Source: Gammaproteobacteria bacterium UBA2965
GTDB lineage: Bacteria; Pseudomonadota; Gammaproteobacteria; Pseudomonadales; Azotimanducaceae
Reading direction: 5' to 3'
Length of the DNA stretch: 64,000 bases
Assembly: GCA_002348385.1 (NCBI GenBank)
Contig: DEBD01000029.1
Span: 67,731-131,730 of the forward strand
Part shown: positions 52,744-61,273 of the stretch, piece by piece
Numbering within the stretch: position 1 is the first letter of the stretch
How the letters are laid out: each line of letters starts with the position of its first letter
The notes under the pieces: model-generated
Told to the model about the DNA's origin: nothing
The model's database searches: none
Seen by the model: only the letters and a program-made list of their open reading frames with translations
Translations under genes and position numbers: made by a program

Positions 52744-53556
52744 ATGAGTGATCTGGTGTCCATCGAGCAGAAGGACCGCATAGCCGACGTACGGCTGAAT
52801 AGGCCTGAAAAATACAACGCGCTCAGTCCGGAGATGTTCAAGGCCATCGTGGCCGCGGGCGACCGGCTTGCGCAGGCCAAGGACCTGCGGGTGGTGGTGC
52901 TGTCGGGCAATGGCCGCGGATTTTGTGCCGGTCTGGACATGGCCAGCTTTCAGAGCATGGCCGAACCCGGGGAATCGGCCGGCGCAGGGCCAGCCCTAGA
53001 TCGGCGTGGCGACGGCCCGGAGAATCCCGCGCAGCGGCCCGCGTATCTGTGGAAGCAGCTGCCGGTCCCCGTCATCGCCGCCGTGCACGGTGTGGCTTAT
53101 GGCGGGGGTGCCCAGATCGCATTGGGTGCGGACATCCGCTTTGCCGCACCCGATGCCAAGCTTTCCATCATGGAGGTCAAATGGGGGCTGGTGCCTGACA
53201 TGAGCATCACCCAGACCCTGCGAGACCTGGTGCCTCAGGATATTGCCAAAGAGTTGACATTCACGGGGCGAATTCTCAGCGGCTTGGAAGCCAAGGAACT
53301 GGGGCTGGTTACCCACGTGGCAGATGATCCGCTGGCGGCTGCCATGGAGTTGGCGCGGGAAATTGCTGGTAAATCGCCCCAGGCGGTGCGCGCCGGCAAG
53401 CGTCTGTTTGAAAGCAGCTGGCACGCGGACGCCGAACTTGGCCTGGGGCTGGAAGCGTCGTTGCAGAAGGAGCTGATCGGGTCGTCCAACCAGATCGAGG
53501 CGGTGATGGCGAATCTGGAAAATCGCCCCCCAGAATTCACGGACGATCCCGCATGA
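52744..53556 (+). CDS. Crotonase / enoyl-CoA hydratase family protein
   Basis: The 270-residue product has the crotonase fold: SGNGRGFCAGLDM forms the first oxyanion hole (about 59-71), and AVHGVAYGGGAQIALGAD with GGG the second. The glutamate pair of classical hydratases is only partly kept, so isomerase or other crotonase chemistry is possible. It sits between the biotinyl protein and the carboxyltransferase gene and overlaps the latter by 4 bp (ATGA). Spacing to the biotinyl gene is 50 bp. Confidence 0.87.
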   Translation: MSDLVSIEQKDRIADVRLNRPEKYNALSPEMFKAIVAAGDRLAQAKDLRVVVLSGNGRGFCAGLDMASFQSMAEPGESAGAGPALDRRGDGPENPAQRPAYLWKQLPVPVIAAVHGVAYGGGAQIALGADIRFAAPDAKLSIMEVKWGLVPDMSITQTLRDLVPQDIAKELTFTGRILSGLEAKELGLVTHVADDPLAAAMELAREIAGKSPQAVRAGKRLFESSWHADAELGLGLEASLQKELIGSSNQIEAVMANLENRPPEFTDDPA

Positions 53557-55106
53557 GCTGGGATTCCGAAGTACGGGAGCTGGAGCGCCGCCGCCACCTG
53601 GCCAAGCAGCAAGGCGGGCCACAGGGGATTGCCAAGCAGCATGCTGCCGGCCGGCTCACGGTGCGCGAGCGCATCGATGCGTTGTTGGATCCAGACAGCT
53701 TCGTGGAGCAGGGGCAAGCCACCGCCATACCAGACTACGACGACAACGACGAACCGGTGGGATTTGTGCCCGCCAACTATGTGGTTGGATTCGGCCGTAT
53801 CAACGACCGCCGGGTGGTGGCCGGCGGCGAAGACTTTACCCTCAAAGGCGGGTCGCCCAACGCGGCTGGGTTGCGCAAGAGCGTGTACGCCGAACACCTG
53901 GCCTGCCAGTACCGGGTTCCCCTGGTGAGGCTTCTTGAAGGTGGCGGCGGCAGCGTGAAAGGCTCCGGCAAGACCCGCGGCACCGTGGGCGAGCCCGTCT
54001 ACTCGCAGCCGCGCTTCAAAATCATCGCCGATGCCATGAACCAGGTGCCAATCGCGTCGGGCGCCATGGGTGCGGTGGCCGGATTTCCTGCCGGACGCTT
54101 GGTTGCCTCCCATTTTTCGGTGATGACCCGGTATACGGCAGCGGTGCTCATCGGCGGCCCGGCGCTGGTGGAGCGTGCGCTGGGTGTGCGCATGAGCAAA
54201 GAAGAGTTGGGCGGCGCTGCGGTACACGCCCTTAGCGGGGTGATCGACAATGTGGCCGACGACGAGTACGACGCCCTGGCTCAGATACGCCGCTTTTTGA
54301 GCTACCTGCCCGACAACGTTTGGCAGCGTACCCCCCGGGTGGCGTGCGACGATCCTGCCGATCGCATGGAGCAGGAGTTGCTCACCGCCGTGCCTCGGGA
54401 GGCTAATCAGTCCTTCGATATGCGCGCCATCGTGGAAATGGTGGTGGATCGCGACTCCTTTTTCGAGATGGGTCCTACCTATGGGCCCAGCCAGATCTGC
54501 GGTCTTGCCCGACTGGCTGGCCAACCCGTGGGCGTGCTGGCCAACGACAACCGCTATTACGCGGGTGCCATGACCGCGGAGGCAGCTCAGAAATACCGGC
54601 GTTTCGTGGAGATGTGCGACACCTTCCATGTGCCTATCGTGAATTTCGTGGATCAGCCGGGTTTCATGATCGGCCCGGAGTCCGAGCGTGCGGGGACCAT
54701 CCGTTACGGGATGGCGGCGGTCAGCGCGGCCGTTCAAGCTAGCGTTCCCTGGGCTTCTATCCAGGTCCATAAAGGTTTCGGGGTGGCCACGGCCGCCCAC
54801 TACAGCGATGGCGCCTACGTGCTGGCGTGGCCCTCGGTGGAGACTGGCGCGTTGCCTTTGGAAGGCGGCGTGGCGGTGGCCTTTCACCGGGAGATCGCTG
54901 CGGCCGACAAGCCTGACGAGCGCCGCCGCGAGCTGGAAGAGGGCCTGCGTTCGGCGCGCTCGCCCTTTCCTCGGGCCGAATCGTTTGCTGTGCACGAACT
55001 TATCGATCCCAGGGAGACCCGCCCCATGCTGTGTCGCTGGATAGACTGGATTCAGCCCCAGTTGGATACCCTGGTAGTGCCGGTGCGTTTTGGCATGAGG
55101 CCTTGA
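53553..55106 (+). CDS. Acyl-CoA carboxylase carboxyltransferase (beta) subunit
   Basis: The 517-residue product has the two halves of the acyl-CoA carboxylase beta subunit: an N-half with GGSPNAAGLRKSVYAEHLA and a C-half with VNFVDQPGFMIGPESERAGTIRYGMAAVSA. Its length matches propionyl- or methylcrotonyl-type subunits. The acyl-CoA substrate cannot be told from sequence. Its genes for biotin carboxylase and carrier lie upstream in the same operon. It starts inside the crotonase stop codon (ATGA). Confidence 0.92.
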   Translation: MSWDSEVRELERRRHLAKQQGGPQGIAKQHAAGRLTVRERIDALLDPDSFVEQGQATAIPDYDDNDEPVGFVPANYVVGFGRINDRRVVAGGEDFTLKGGSPNAAGLRKSVYAEHLACQYRVPLVRLLEGGGGSVKGSGKTRGTVGEPVYSQPRFKIIADAMNQVPIASGAMGAVAGFPAGRLVASHFSVMTRYTAAVLIGGPALVERALGVRMSKEELGGAAVHALSGVIDNVADDEYDALAQIRRFLSYLPDNVWQRTPRVACDDPADRMEQELLTAVPREANQSFDMRAIVEMVVDRDSFFEMGPTYGPSQICGLARLAGQPVGVLANDNRYYAGAMTAEAAQKYRRFVEMCDTFHVPIVNFVDQPGFMIGPESERAGTIRYGMAAVSAAVQASVPWASIQVHKGFGVATAAHYSDGAYVLAWPSVETGALPLEGGVAVAFHREIAAADKPDERRRELEEGLRSARSPFPRAESFAVHELIDPRETRPMLCRWIDWIQPQLDTLVVPVRFGMRP

Positions 55107-55175
55107 CACTTCGGCTGATACGGTGAGAATCGGCGCCCTTGTTTGTCTGGGTGTCGCCAGTAAGGGAGTTGATTC

Positions 55176-56048
55176 ATGAGTTATTCGTTTGCCGACAGAG
55201 TGGCCATCGTCACTGGCGCCGGCGGTGGGCTTGGCCGTTGCCACGCGCTGGAGCTGGCGCGACGGGGAGCCAAGGTGGTGGTCAACGACCTGGGCGGGGC
55301 CGTTGACGGAACTGGTGGATCATCAGATGCCGCGTTAGCGGTTGTTGCCGAAATCGAAGCCGCCGGCGGCGAAGCTATCGCCAATGGAGGATCGGTGTCG
55401 GACCGCGCCGGCGCCCAGAGCATCGTGGACGACGCCGTGAAGCAGTGGGGCCGTGTGGACATCGTGATCAACAACGCGGGTATCCTTCGCGACAAGTCGT
55501 TTCACAAGATCGAGTTGGAGGACTTCTCCACGGTGATCGACGTGCACCTGATGGGCAGCGTTTACGTCACTCGGGCGGCCTGGCCGGTGATGCGCGAGCA
55601 GAACTATGGCCGGGTTGTGGTTACCACCTCGCCGTCGGGACTGTACGGGAACTTCGGTCAGACCAACTACGGCGCTGCCAAGCTGGGCCTGGTGGGCTTG
55701 ATGAACTCGCTGAAGATTGAAGGCGCGAAAAACAACATTCACACCAACGCCATCGCACCGGTGGCTGCTACGCGCATGACGGAGGGTCTCATGTCCGAGC
55801 AAGCGCTGGCGGCGCTTGCTCCGGAATTAGTCACTCCGGGCGTGATCTACCTGTGCAGCGAAGATGCGCCCAATGGTGTCGTGCTGCAGGCTCAGGGCGG
55901 ACAGTACTCGGTTGCCTGTATTGTCGAGAACCGGGGAATCGATCTAGGGATGGAGGCGAGCGCGGAAGACATAGGCGACAATTGGGAGACAATCTCGGAT
56001 CTCGCTGGCGCTGCCCCTCGTGGAATGCTCCAACTAAACGAAATGTAG
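55176..56048 (+). CDS. SDR of the HSD17B4/(3R)-hydroxyacyl-CoA dehydrogenase type
   Basis: The 290-residue SDR has VAIVTGAGGGLGR for NAD, VVVNDLGGAVDGTGGSSDAA (typical of peroxisomal multifunctional enzyme 2), NNAGILRDKSF, the catalytic Ser in VVTTSPSGLYG and YGAAKLGLVGL. Such enzymes oxidise (3R)-hydroxyacyl-CoA. AAGGGAG sits 8 bp before the ATG. It closes the catabolic operon after the carboxyltransferase (69-bp gap). Confidence 0.88.
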   Translation: MSYSFADRVAIVTGAGGGLGRCHALELARRGAKVVVNDLGGAVDGTGGSSDAALAVVAEIEAAGGEAIANGGSVSDRAGAQSIVDDAVKQWGRVDIVINNAGILRDKSFHKIELEDFSTVIDVHLMGSVYVTRAAWPVMREQNYGRVVVTTSPSGLYGNFGQTNYGAAKLGLVGLMNSLKIEGAKNNIHTNAIAPVAATRMTEGLMSEQALAALAPELVTPGVIYLCSEDAPNGVVLQAQGGQYSVACIVENRGIDLGMEASAEDIGDNWETISDLAGAAPRGMLQLNEM

Positions 56049-56058
56049 CGTATCGCAA

Positions 56059-56247
56059 ATGGCTGCAGGGGTTCTGACGTTGGTGTTCGCGTTTCTCACG
56101 GGCGGTGGATTGTGGCTGGCCCTGGGTGCGCGGCTGCATCTATCCGAGGATGGGCAGACAAATGATTTGCTCAATCTGGTGCTCTACGTGGGCGCCGCGC
56201 TCCCCGTAGCGTTCGTGGTGGTGTTCTTCGTGCTGGAACTGGTTTAA
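56059..56247 (+). CDS. Small two-helix membrane protein, function unknown
   Basis: The 62-residue product has two hydrophobic helices (about 3-24 and 38-62) joined by a short acidic loop. No family is recognised. It starts 10 bp after the SDR stop in the same direction, so it is probably the operon tail. The ATG has no strong ribosome site. Confidence 0.55.
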   Translation: MAAGVLTLVFAFLTGGGLWLALGARLHLSEDGQTNDLLNLVLYVGAALPVAFVVVFFVLELV

Positions 56248-56290
56248 GTCTGGTTCCGGGACAGCGCGGGTTTGCGCTGGCCGGCAGTAA

Positions 56291-56419
56291 TCAGTTGTAT
56301 CCGCGCACGAAGCTCTGGTTGTCTTCGCCGTCTTCTTCTGTGAAAAGCTGGCTGGGAAAGCTGGGCGCAGGCGCGGCCGCAAGCTCTTCCGTGGCTTCGG
56401 TCTCTTCTTGATCGTTCAT
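56291..56419 (-). CDS. Small acidic protein, 42 residues (possible gene)
   Basis: An open frame on the minus strand encodes a 42-residue acidic product (start MNDQEETEATEELAAAPAP, end EDNQSFVRGYN). The ribosome site is weak. It fills the 290-bp gap between the small membrane protein and the HD-domain gene; the remaining bases hold no other gene I can support. It could be real or chance. Confidence 0.35.
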   Translation of the reverse strand: MNDQEETEATEELAAAPAPSFPSQLFTEEDGEDNQSFVRGYN

Positions 56420-56538
56420 TATCATGACTCGGCAGGGTCAGCGGCGGCAAGTCTATGACTTCCTGAGAAAAAATCAACTTGCTGCAGACATTTTTTTTGC
56501 GTTGCGCCTGGGGTGGCAACGGTGGGCGGACTCGGCGC

Positions 56539-57423
56539 CTAGGCGTTGTTTACCGCGATGTGGGGCCGGAAGCGAGGCATCTCGACCCCGCGCTCCGCTA
56601 CCCAACCGGTGTCGTTGTGCACCTGGTTGTGCAGGTTCGCCTCCCACTGCCGGCCTTCCTGGGTCTTATGCAGTAGCCGCAGACCCTCGGTGATATAGGG
56701 GAAGACCTGACTGTAGAAGAAAGTTGGAAATTGCCTGCGCATCTCGCCCACGTTTGCGTAGCCAAGGCGGCTGGCCTCGCCGGTCTCGCTCAGCTCGGCA
56801 AACAGCCGCGCAAGCTTCTGTCCGTACAGGGGATCGCCCATCTGACCGATGAGATCGGCTGCTCTCACCAGTCCGGCCAGGCTTGTTACCCCCGCATAGC
56901 TGGGGTCCGCGGGAACCGGGAAGCGGGTCATTTCGATGTAGCTGGCCACCGTAGCTACGTCTACCAGGGGTTCGTTGGCAAACCGCTCACCGACGTACAG
57001 GCGCCCGCGCGTGACGTGGTAGGGCATCATGAAAGCGTCCGTGGCGCCCTCTGGAGGGGTGATGCGCTCGCCGTTTTCATCCGCCAGGTAGTCGCCGTCG
57101 CCATCTCCCTTGAGGAGGCCGCGCACGAAGCCGATGTCGTGAAACAGCAGTGCCAGCGTCACGTGTACCCACTGCTGTGGGCTGATGTCCCCTTGGGAGA
57201 TCAACCGCCCGCGCAATATGGTCTGGCCCGCATCGGTGACCAGCATGGTGTGATTGGCGTCGTGGTAAGGGCAGTCGCAATTCAACAGGGTTTCGATGGC
57301 CGTGCGCGCTGCCTGCTCGAGGAATTCCTCATGGCCCAGATTGCGATTGGGAAATGCTTCGCGATAGTGACCGACGCAATCGGTGACGAATGCATCCAAC
57401 ACGGTCCGATAGGGGTTGAACAT
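56539..57423 (-). CDS. HD-domain metal-dependent phosphohydrolase-like protein
   Basis: The 294-residue product has an HD-type metal site: YHDANHT (about 53-59), LLFHDIGF (HD near 95-96) and a later AADLIGQMGD that can supply the last Asp. The 3',5'-cyclic-nucleotide phosphodiesterase-like start YHDANHT is a known variant. The nucleotide or other substrate is unknown. ATG at 57423 is 174 bp from the divergent metR-like gene. Confidence 0.75.
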   Translation of the reverse strand: MFNPYRTVLDAFVTDCVGHYREAFPNRNLGHEEFLEQAARTAIETLLNCDCPYHDANHTMLVTDAGQTILRGRLISQGDISPQQWVHVTLALLFHDIGFVRGLLKGDGDGDYLADENGERITPPEGATDAFMMPYHVTRGRLYVGERFANEPLVDVATVASYIEMTRFPVPADPSYAGVTSLAGLVRAADLIGQMGDPLYGQKLARLFAELSETGEASRLGYANVGEMRRQFPTFFYSQVFPYITEGLRLLHKTQEGRQWEANLHNQVHNDTGWVAERGVEMPRFRPHIAVNNA

Positions 57424-57553
57424 CTATACTGCAGAGTGCTCCGACAGCGGGGGAGTGTATGTTAGCCCCGGTGACCGCTGCGTGTCCGAGTGCTCAAAGC
57501 GGCGCAAAATCTATTGCCGCGAGAATTCGTCAGGGTTTTGCGGAGCACAAAAG

Positions 57554-57599
57554 ATGAATACAATGCAACTTAATTGATGCCAATTTGAGTGGTATTCAT
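57554..57599. promoter_or_regulatory. Inverted repeat overlapping the metR-like start
   Basis: ATGAATAC at 57554-57561 and GTATTCAT at 57592-57599 form a perfect 8-bp dyad with a 30-bp spacer; the second arm contains the ATG of the LysR-type gene. LysR regulators often repress their own gene from such sites, so self-control is plausible but unproven. Confidence 0.4.
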
Positions 57600-58524
57600 G
57601 TCAAGCGTGGAGCTCAGGCACCTGCGAACCCTGGTGGCGCTGCGGGATACGGGCAGCATGGTGGAAGCCGCTGAGCGGGTATTCCTGACCCAGTCGGCCC
57701 TGTCACACCAGATCAAAGATCTGGAGAATCGGCTGGGCAGCGCTTTGTTCATCCGTAAAACGCGGCCTGTCCGGTTTACCACGGCCGGGCGGCGGTTGCT
57801 CAAGCTCGCCGACGAAGTGCTGCCCCGGGTGCATAGTGCCGAACAGGATGTGGGACGCATCGCCGGCGGCGAGTCCGGCCGAATCTATATGGCCATCGAG
57901 TGCCATAGCTGCTTCGAGTGGTTGTTGCCTGCCATCAATGAGTATCGGGAACACTGGCCGGACGTGGAGCTGGATATTGCCAGTGGTTTTCACTTTGCGC
58001 CGCTGCCCGCGCTGGCGCGTGGTGACCTGGACCTGGTCATTACCGCGGATCCGCTGGATGACCAGGGGCTCGCCTACGTGCCTTTGTTCAGTTACGAAGC
58101 GCAGCTGGCAGTGGCGCGTGAACATGACCTGGTGGAGCGCCCCTGGATAGAGCCCGGGGACCTGGCCGATGAAACGTTGATCTGCTACCCGGTAGATCGG
58201 AGTCGGCTGGACGTGTTCACCAGTTTTCTCGACCCTGCGGGGGTAGAACCTGCCCGGGTGCGCAATGCCGAGCTGACCACCATGATGGTCCAGCTGGTGG
58301 CCAGTGGGCGCGGTGTCGCCTGCCTGCCGAATTGGGCATTGCATGAATATCGCCAGCGAGACTACCTGGTGGTCAAGAGCCTGGGGGAGGAGGGTGTTTG
58401 GCCCACCCTGTACGCGGCGGTGCGCAGCGATCAAGCCGAGGCGGCCTTTATCCAGGGATTCGTGGACGTCGCCAAGCAGACGTGCTTTCGGGACTTGGTA
58501 GGAATCGTTACCGCAGAGGTCTAG
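57598..58524 (+). CDS. metR: MetR-like LysR-family transcriptional regulator
   Basis: The 308-residue product has an N-terminal winged helix-turn-helix (about 3-62: LRHLRTLVALRDTGSMVEAAERVFLTQSALSHQIKDLE) and a LysR effector domain (about 90-305). The N-terminal half and the AIECHSCFEWLLPAINEYR segment match MetR, the homocysteine-responsive activator of methionine genes. ATG at 57598 gives the conserved N-terminus. No met biosynthesis gene is adjacent; the Cys/Met PLP enzyme gene is 10 kb away. Confidence 0.85.
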   Translation: MSSVELRHLRTLVALRDTGSMVEAAERVFLTQSALSHQIKDLENRLGSALFIRKTRPVRFTTAGRRLLKLADEVLPRVHSAEQDVGRIAGGESGRIYMAIECHSCFEWLLPAINEYREHWPDVELDIASGFHFAPLPALARGDLDLVITADPLDDQGLAYVPLFSYEAQLAVAREHDLVERPWIEPGDLADETLICYPVDRSRLDVFTSFLDPAGVEPARVRNAELTTMMVQLVASGRGVACLPNWALHEYRQRDYLVVKSLGEEGVWPTLYAAVRSDQAEAAFIQGFVDVAKQTCFRDLVGIVTAEV

Positions 58525-59096
58525 GGCACTAAGACGGCTTCCTGCCATACGCCTGCGACGAGCGCGTAGCCATGCCGGTCATGCACGCCGCTGGGATTGG
58601 CGAGGTCCAGTCGATCTACGTGAAAGGGTTTCAGGTACCAACCTCGTGCCGTGCGGGGAGCAAATTCGTGTTCCGGGTCGTTCAGACCCGTTATCGCTTC
58701 CACCAGACTCTGCCGATCTGCCACCGACGTGCTTTGGGCCTGACGGGTGGTATAGAACCAGTCCAGCTGTTTGGGTATGCGCGGGCGCAGCAGCCAGCTT
58801 TCGTCCACCAGGCGCTTTTCCACCGGCTCCACCCGGCACTGCAGCCGATATTGAACGTTGACTGACGGCAGCCACACCACCACGCAGATTACCGGGGTGG
58901 AGGTGATCTGTTGCCACTTGGGACTGGTCTGGTTGAGAAACAGGGCGAGCCGGCTACCCACTTCACGCAGCACCAGCGTGCGCGCCTGGGGAAGATTGTG
59001 CGCATCCACACTGGCCACTGTGCACAGGTTTGCGCACGGGTCTTCGTTCGCCCGCGCTTGCTCCCGGTCTTTGAGTAGCTGTTCGATGGGATTCAT
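58521..59096 (-). CDS. PNPOx-family flavin-binding protein (PdxH-like)
   Basis: The 191-residue product has the split-barrel FMN fold of pyridoxamine 5'-phosphate oxidase: ARTLVLREV, FFLNQTSPKWQQI-like FMN phosphate region, and the C-terminal GWYLKPFHVDRLDL. True PdxH proteins are about 210-220 residues, so this is short, and some PLP-site residues differ. It could be a PdxH paralog with another role. It overlaps the metR-like gene tail by 4 bp. Confidence 0.75.
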   Translation of the reverse strand: MNPIEQLLKDREQARANEDPCANLCTVASVDAHNLPQARTLVLREVGSRLALFLNQTSPKWQQITSTPVICVVVWLPSVNVQYRLQCRVEPVEKRLVDESWLLRPRIPKQLDWFYTTRQAQSTSVADRQSLVEAITGLNDPEHEFAPRTARGWYLKPFHVDRLDLANPSGVHDRHGYALVAGVWQEAVLVP

Positions 59097-59179
59097 GACT
59101 TCGCCGGATCGTGTGGGCTGCGATGGGGCCGCAAGCGCCTCGCGCTGGGGGCGTTGGGCGGCAAGCCTGTCAGCTTTGC

Positions 59180-59353
59180 TTAGTCGTCGTCGGCTGAGGT
59201 GGCGGCCGCGTCATCTTCTTTAATACGGCGCGCAATCTCTGCCACGTCCCGCTGCAGTTCGCTCAATCGGAAAATCAGATCCGGCAGCTGATCGGTAACC
59301 CGCCAGACCAGATACGCGATGCCGATGAGTACCATGAAAGAAAGGAAGCCCAT
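59180..59353 (-). CDS. Small membrane-anchored protein, 57 residues
   Basis: The minus-strand frame encodes MGFLSFMVLIGIAYLVWRV, one membrane helix (about 3-18), then an amphipathic helix rich in Leu, Arg and Asp (20-46) and an acidic tail. GGAGAG lies 7 bp before the ATG, a strong ribosome site, which supports a real gene. Function unknown. It lies 83 bp upstream of the PNPOx gene and could share its transcript. Confidence 0.6.
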   Translation of the reverse strand: MGFLSFMVLIGIAYLVWRVTDQLPDLIFRLSELQRDVAEIARRIKEDDAAATSADDD

Positions 59354-59423
59354 GTGAGTCTCTCCGTTGCAATGCCTGCGAAAGCACTAGATATACCGGC
59401 TCCCATCGTCCTAGTCTAGCGGC

Positions 59424-59860
59424 ATGGGAACGACTACCAGTGACACGCTGAAGGTGGCGCTACCGCCCGCTCTTGGGGCGCTTGCAGAGCGGCTGACCGA
59501 GGGTTTGGGAGTGGAGAATTGCCAGCGGATCCTGGACACCATGCGGTCACCCAAGGTTCGTGCGTACTGGGCCAATCCGCTGCGGGGTGGGATGCCGCTG
59601 CCCTCAAGGTAGGCGGACGGCTGGTTTACAGTACCTGTTCTTTCGCTCCGGAAGAGAACGAGGCCAATCTGGCTTATATGTTGTCGCCGGAGCCGGGTGC
59701 CGAGGTGGTGCCTCTGGGCATCGATGAGTCCCGGCTGTCAAATGCGCTGCTTGAGTGGCGTGGCCACCAGTTTGATGTCCAGGTGGGCCACGCCCGGCGC
59801 GTGCTACCCGATCGTTTGTGGGACGGGTTCTTTCTCGCCAAGGTTGTCAAAAAGGCGTGA
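59424..59860 (+). pseudogene. Remnant of an RsmB/RsmF-type rRNA m5C methyltransferase gene
   Basis: Two fragments of a NOL1/NOP2/Sun methyltransferase are joined out of frame. The first (59424-about 59580) reads LPPALGALAERLTEGLG and ends at RAYWANPL, like the enzyme's N-terminus. The second, in another frame from about 59592, reads LKVGGRLVYSTCSFAPEENE, the catalytic motif VI with its Cys, and ends with LWDGFFLAKVV, the normal C-terminus. The whole SAM-binding middle, with the PCSG motif, is gone (some 200 residues). It cannot be active. An internal deletion in the genome or an assembly gap would both give this. Confidence 0.8.
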
Positions 59861-59863
59861 GCC

Positions 59864-60352
59864 CTACAGGCGATTAGGGCTGACAACCTGGAGCAATGCC
59901 GCGTTGTGCGGGGCGAGTTCATGCCACGGAACCTGCACCTCGAATTGGGCGATGCCGAAAGTGGGCAGGTTGTCCAGTTCTTGGTGGTCGGCTAGATGAT
60001 TTACCAGATAGGTGAGACCGGGATTGTGTGCGACCAGCGCCACGCTTTGAGCTTCTACGGGTGTTTCCCGCAGCACGTCCACCAGTTCATGCACGCCGGC
60101 GTGATATAGGCGGTTGTCTCTGACGATCTGTGGTGAGGCGGCACGAAAACCATCGGCTACGAAGTTTGCGGTGGCCTGGGCGCGGGCCGCGCTGCTGGTC
60201 CAGATCCATTGGGCCGGATGGCTTTGGTTGGCTAGCCACGCGGCCATGCGCGGCCCGTCTGCATTGCCTCGCTTGTTAAGCGGGCGATCGAAATCCCTCT
60301 GGCTTGGCTCGGCCCAGGAGGATTTAGCGTGCCGTATGATCCACAGGTTCAT
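59864..60352 (-). CDS. sixA: SixA-type phosphohistidine phosphatase
   Basis: The 162-residue histidine phosphatase has the RHG-type motif RHAKS with R7 and H8 at its N-terminus, the TSSAARAQATA segment and a second His in VAHNPGL. SixA removes phosphate from His of the Npr/PTS or ArcB HPt proteins. The ATG at 60352 fits. It converges on the rsmF-like remnant with 3 bp between the ends. Confidence 0.86.
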   Translation of the reverse strand: MNLWIIRHAKSSWAEPSQRDFDRPLNKRGNADGPRMAAWLANQSHPAQWIWTSSAARAQATANFVADGFRAASPQIVRDNRLYHAGVHELVDVLRETPVEAQSVALVAHNPGLTYLVNHLADHQELDNLPTFGIAQFEVQVPWHELAPHNAALLQVVSPNRL

Positions 60353-60364
60353 CGACGACGATGA

Positions 60365-61273
60365 TCAATCCCACAGCGCGAAGAACTCTTCAAACGCCTT
60401 GAGTTGGTTGCCCACCGCAGACGAAGGTACCACGATGGGTGTGTGTATGCCGGCATCGAACCACGCTTCGATACCCTCACGTACCTGGTCGGCGCTGCCG
60501 AACAGAGTCGTGTCCGCGAGCCATCGATCCGACAGACATTCGGGAATCTTCTCCATGTCGCCCGCCTGCATGGCTTGCTCCACCGCCTCCATCTCCTCGG
60601 TGTAGCCTGCTTCCTTCCAGTAGTTCCGGTAGTTGGGCAGCATGGCGTAGCCGCTCAGCGTGCGGCGATTGACGGCTTTCGCTGCCTCTATGTCATCGCT
60701 GATACAGGTGGGCACCATGTTGCCGATAAAGAAATTGCTGCTGTTGCGGGTATCGTCCTGCAGCGCGGCGAGAGACGCCTGCATGTGGGATCGCGCCCCG
60801 TTGGCAAAAACCATGCCTTGGCCGATTTCCTCCGCCAGCTTGATCATGCGCGTGCGCAGGGTGGCCAGCACAATTGGTGGCAGCTCGCCCGTTCTCGGCA
60901 CGGCGCGCAGGTTCTCCACAAACTCCCTGATGTCCGACAGCGGCTTGCCCTGTTTGACGCCGAGGCGTTGCATGGCCGGCGCGTGGCTGACGCCGATGCC
61001 GAAGCGAAAACGTCCTTTGGACACTTCGTGAATGAACGCGGCTGATTGAGCGAAGTCGGCGACGTTGCGGGTGTAGATGGGCGTGATGGCGGTTCCGAAC
61101 GGGATCTCGTTGGTGGTCAGCGCGATGGCTTCGCACAGCCCGAGCCCGTCCCCCATGCTGGGGCAGTAGATGCCTGCGAACCCTCTGCGCTCGATTTCTC
61201 CGGCCAGCTCGATAATGGTGTTGCGGCGGCCGGGAACGGCCGCCAGGCTGACGGCGGGTAGTTGCTGGGCCAT
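60365..61273 (-). CDS. LLM-class flavin-dependent oxidoreductase
   Basis: The 302-residue product has the luciferase-like TIM barrel: GTAITPIYTRNVADFAQSAAF (strand and helix near the FMN/F420 site), FRFGIGVSHAP and a substrate-loop insert. It is of the F420-dependent N5N10-methylene-tetrahydromethanopterin reductase-like subgroup, used with FMN or F420. The reaction is unknown. ATG at 61273; it lies 12 bp upstream of sixA in the same direction. A dyad at 61316-61339 lies before its start. Confidence 0.85.
   Translation of the reverse strand: MAQQLPAVSLAAVPGRRNTIIELAGEIERRGFAGIYCPSMGDGLGLCEAIALTTNEIPFGTAITPIYTRNVADFAQSAAFIHEVSKGRFRFGIGVSHAPAMQRLGVKQGKPLSDIREFVENLRAVPRTGELPPIVLATLRTRMIKLAEEIGQGMVFANGARSHMQASLAALQDDTRNSSNFFIGNMVPTCISDDIEAAKAVNRRTLSGYAMLPNYRNYWKEAGYTEEMEAVEQAMQAGDMEKIPECLSDRWLADTTLFGSADQVREGIEAWFDAGIHTPIVVPSSAVGNQLKAFEEFFALWD

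Noticed and set aside
53235..55244. 669-codon open frame on the minus strand
   Set aside because: Antisense to the crotonase, carboxyltransferase and SDR genes; the plus-strand genes have clear family motifs.
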